Positions 60,932 through 64,000 of a stretch of 64,000 nt of DNA are shown piece after piece (within the stretch, counting starts at the first letter, position 1; every line of letters starts with the position of its first letter). Position numbers and translations under genes: made by a program. The notes beneath the pieces are model-generated. The model was not told the origin of the DNA and ran no database searches. It saw only the letters and a program-made list of their open reading frames with translations. Source of the stretch: Inia geoffrensis (lineage: Eukaryota > Chordata > Mammalia > Artiodactyla > Iniidae); assembly GCA_036417435.1 (NCBI GenBank), contig CM070903.1:55466001-55530000 (forward strand), given 5' to 3'.

Positions 60932-61584
60932 TTCCTAGAAACTTTTGAAGATTATTTTTAATCATGTTTGAACTCACAGAAAAGAAGATGAAAACTGGGA
61001 ATTATTGAAGTCTCCCCCCACCCTCCAAAGTTATTGTCTAATGTGCTTCCCCAGAATCTCTGTACCCTGTATGCTGGCTTATATCCCAGGTGGCTGCAGA
61101 CTGCCTTTCCTGGGTTCCTGTGTCCCTTGATTTCTAGCTGGGTTCAGCCAGTGGGAGACACTGGCAGAAGATTAGGGGATGGGAGGAAGAGAGAGGCTGG
61201 GATGTGTAAGGAAGGGGTGAGGAGGGGGTGGGAGTAAGCAAAAGCATTATCTCGTCCATGTATCCAGCTCCCTCCAGATTGGCCCACCACAGGTCTGTCT
61301 TCCACCAGGGACCTAGCCCCTGGACTTCGTAACACTCCTTCCGCCATTTGTCCCTACCGTGCCTTCCTGCTGTTGCTAATCCCTGGGTTACCTCATGACC
61401 TCCTGTTCTGGTATCCCAGTTCTTCATGACCTGTGTAATTAATTTATTCCCTGCATTAAATTCCCTTGGCTAGATATGCTTTAAGTTGTTTCTGTTTGCG
61501 TAGTTACACCCTGACTGGTGCACAAGCCATCCTCATTTTTTATTTTGTATGCTTATAAAATAGGCTAAGAGAATGCTAATGGCA

Positions 61585-62012
61585 TACTGTACCCAGATTT
61601 CAGCAAGACTTCTGACAGACAATCTTATGATGTCCTTGTAAACAAAATGGGGGGAGTTTAGACTGGATTATTAAACATTCTTAGATTGCTGGAGCTTATT
61701 AATGTTCAAATCAACCTGATGAAAGGGCTCTAGAGGTTTGCCAGAAGGCTCTGTCCTTGGCCATGACCTACTCAACTTTATTACCAAAGATTTAGGCGAA
61801 GACGTAAAAAGCAACTTTGTCAAATGTGTCCATAACACAAAGCTGGAAGGTAATTTAACTCAAATTTTGAAAAGATATACTTTGTAAGGAAAAATGGAAA
61901 CTCTTGCATCTAGTTACAAAAAGTATAAAGATACAGAATGGGAGAGACCAAGCTTCCCAGCATAGTATGTGGGTAATCCAGGATTTTAATTGACCACAAG
62001 CCCAATACAAGC
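61585..62012 (+). mobile_element. CR1/L3-type LINE fragment (very old)
   Basis: It contains cccagatttcagcaagactt, where one frame resembles the CR1-clade DFSKAFD reverse-transcriptase motif with changes, then taacacaaagctggaaggta and gtataaagatacagaatggg, the expected order for the L3 3' part. The end has attgaccacaagcccaata, like the L3 valine-aspartate-histidine region. Many indels; no ORF remains. Confidence 0.7.
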
Positions 62013-62042
62013 CAGAAGTTTTGACTTGTTTTTTAAAAACAG

Positions 62043-62409
62043 GTGGGATATCATATATTAATGCATATATGTGGAATCTAGAAAAATGGTATAGATGATC
62101 TTATTTGCAAAGCAGAAATAGAGACACAGACATAGAGAACAAATATATGGATACCAAGGAGGAGGGGAGGTGGGATGAATTGGGAGACTGGGATTGACAT
62201 ATATACACTACTATGTATAAAATAGGTAACTAATGAGAACCTACTGTATAGCACAGGGAACTCTACCCAATGCTCTGGGGTGACTTAAATGGGAAGGAAT
62301 CCAAAAAAGAGAGGATATATGTATATGTATAGCTGATTCACTTTGCTGTACAGCAGAAACTAACCCAACATTGTAAAGCAACTATACTCCAGTAAAAATG
62401 AATTAAAAA
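62043..62409 (+). mobile_element. L1 3' end fragment
   Basis: It runs from gtgggatatcatatattaatg through tggaatctagaaaaatggta and acctactgtatagcacaggg to the end actatactccagtaaaaatg plus an A-rich tail. A short target repeat taaaaacag occurs at 62034-62042 and 62410-62418. Confidence 0.85.
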
Positions 62410-64000
62410 TAAAAACAGTGGGGCAAGTTCATCTTTGGTTCTCATTAGAAGATTAGTGTCCTTATCAACCGACAAATAGCTCCACTTTTCATCTAGGGTA
62501 TTACAGGAAGGCTAGGAACTTAATCTAAAATACTGCTAAATTGAAACATCATTGTTTTCCAGCCCTTATAAGCTTTATGTCATTTATGAGTTTTATTTGC
62601 ACACATTTGTTTACTTTTGCCTGGCAACAACCCAGCGGAGGATGATGTACTGTTACGATTTCTCAGCCTTTATATCCTCATATGGGTTCAGGTATAAGCT
62701 ACCTGCCTAGCTCACTGTGTGGCCTTAGGCAAGCAAGTATGGTGCTTGCACAGAAACCCAGCTTATTTCAATAAAGTCCATTCTCACTTCAGGACAGCCA
62801 TACTGCATCTGGATAAGAGGGACCCAACTTTTGAAAGGTTGGGAAGCCTTTACATATAATGAGCAGTTATTCCAGGAGAAGAGACTCACGGGAACATAAA
62901 GTCTATCTTCTAGGATTTAAAAGTCTGTCACATGAGAGAAGGAGTGGATTAATTTAAGTGGCTTCAGGGAACAACCAGGACTGATAGGATTTATAGATTT
63001 TTGCTCAATATTTTAAAAATTTCAAACAGCATTGCCTTCTAATATGGTCACTGTCTTTGTGCAAAAAGTTGTATAACTCTCAGAAATTTTATAATAAAAT
63101 GAATTGCTACATTAGGAAGAATGTTGTTAGATAACATTAAATAAGATAACTAGGTAAGTCTAGAGTGACACCCAACTCTGAGAGTTTGATTTGTGTTTAT
63201 TTGGGGGTTTGGTTAATGAGATTTGTGATTTGTAGTTATTAGTTTTATTTTTATAGTTTAACTTCCAGCCATGTAATTGTTTTTCTTATAATTTAAAATT
63301 AACATGCTCTATTTATGAAAAAACTTTAAGAGCCTGAAACAAGGAAGTAAAGCATGACTAGTGTTCGGGGTAATTACCTTCCCAAGAAATATTATGCTGT
63401 TGCCTAGAATATGTCCCCAGAGAGAATGTCTGCATTTGTTCCATTTCATTCCTAGCTGTAGAATCCTATCGGGGTGATGAGGAGAATTGTTTTGAAATAC
63501 ATTGAAGCTGAGAATAAAGTTTGCAAAGTGTTATTGGGTTTGCTAAGATGTGCAAATGCAAACCATTGGCAAAATCAGTGCTTGTGTGGCAAAGGTCCCT
63601 AAAGTGACTTATTAAAGGCCACCAGAGTGATATTGGTTGAAAACTATAAAATTTACCTTGAGGATGCCCTTCTAGCCTTCTTCTAGCATAGTCTCTCTCC
63701 CCACATGGGATAGTTAGATTCATGAAGGACTAGGATAATTGAGAAAGGAAAATAAAAATTATTCCAAAATTGATACAAAAACAGCAAATCTCCCCTGAGA
63801 ATAAAGCATGCAGGGAAGATGATATGTATCCCAGTGTTTCAGAATTAACTTAACGTTTTGCTTTGATCTTTTTTCTGGTTAGGTTTCACAAAGGGAAGTT
63901 CTCAGTCTTCATAACTACTTGCTGAGGTCTAAAAGTTAACTTACATGATTTCCTGAAAAAGGCAGCTCTGTTGTGAATTCATATTACACATCTTCCCTGT

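Larger units (their letters stand above)
2086..64000 (+). other. BBX: BBX gene, partial (5' coding exons and introns)
   Basis: Seven exons on the + strand join in one open frame of 302 codons that I recognise as the N-terminal part of the HMG-box transcription factor BBX (bobby sox homolog). Exon phases agree at each junction: all junctions are phase 0 except the third to fourth exon, where an Asp codon is split (G|AT). Six of seven donors are GT and the last is GC; every acceptor ends in AG. Introns measure 5278, 10520, 4199, 15107, 3254 and 9408 bases. The gene runs off the right edge: I found nothing after 50766 that continues the protein. BBX is a nuclear DNA-binding protein annotated in mammals as promoting G1-to-S progression; that role is family knowledge, not visible here. 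Confidence 0.95.
50767..64000 (+). other. BBX intron 7, beginning (continues off window)
   Basis: The intron starts with GC and has no acceptor leading to recognisable BBX sequence before the window ends. It holds SINEs at 51724, 59552 and 60721, a diverged duplicated segment at 53468 and 54293, MIRs near 55200 and 60390, a CR1/L3 fragment (61585-62012) and an L1 3' end (62043-62409). I see nothing specific in 51880-53280, 55470-59540 or 62420-64000. Confidence 0.75.

Noticed and set aside
50767..64000. Next BBX coding exon
   Set aside because: I looked for the expected continuation after the LAE motif and found no acceptor followed by matching codons, so it probably lies beyond the window.

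Overview
The window is nuclear DNA of a placental mammal, most likely a cetacean. It is AT-rich and dominated by introns and interspersed repeats. Fifteen tRNA-derived SINEs resemble the CHR families of whales, hippos and ruminants; the short CHR-2-like form common in toothed whales occurs eight times. Older mammalian repeats (MIR, L2, CR1/L3, MER5, Tigger1) fill much of the rest. The organism call is an inference from these repeats.

The only protein-coding gene I can support is the 5' coding half of BBX (HMG-box transcription factor, bobby sox homolog), on the + strand. Seven coding exons lie at 2086-2256 (start codon at 2095), 7535-7777, 18298-18493, 22693-22760, 37868-37948, 41203-41277 and 50686-50766. 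They splice in frame into the first 302 codons: a basic/acidic N-terminus, the HMG box (residues 81-149, split between the second and third exons) and a run of three related small exons that each end in LFQ-F/L-AE. Donors are GT except the last, which is GC (GC-AG type). The remaining coding exons must lie beyond 64000, and no promoter or 5' non-coding exon was identified.

Layout: 1-2085 upstream sequence with an old L1 and a SINE; 2257-7534 intron with L2 and MER5A; 7778-18297 intron with SINEs and a MIR pair; 18494-22692 intron with two tandem duplications and a TTCC tract; 22761-37867 large intron with L1 ends, a Tigger1 transposon carrying two nested SINEs and a 5'-inverted L1; 37949-41202 short intron; 41278-50685 intron that opens with a 1.7-kb antisense L1; 50767-64000 start of the next intron, with a diverged duplicated segment, MIRs, SINEs and a CR1/L3 fragment.

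No bacterial-type system, RNA gene, CRISPR array or virus was seen. The most notable features are the L1 inserted 15 bases past an exon boundary, whose 31-bp target duplication copied an exon end with its splice donor, the triplicated exon module, the GC-AG intron, and inverted SINEs flanking one of the small exons.
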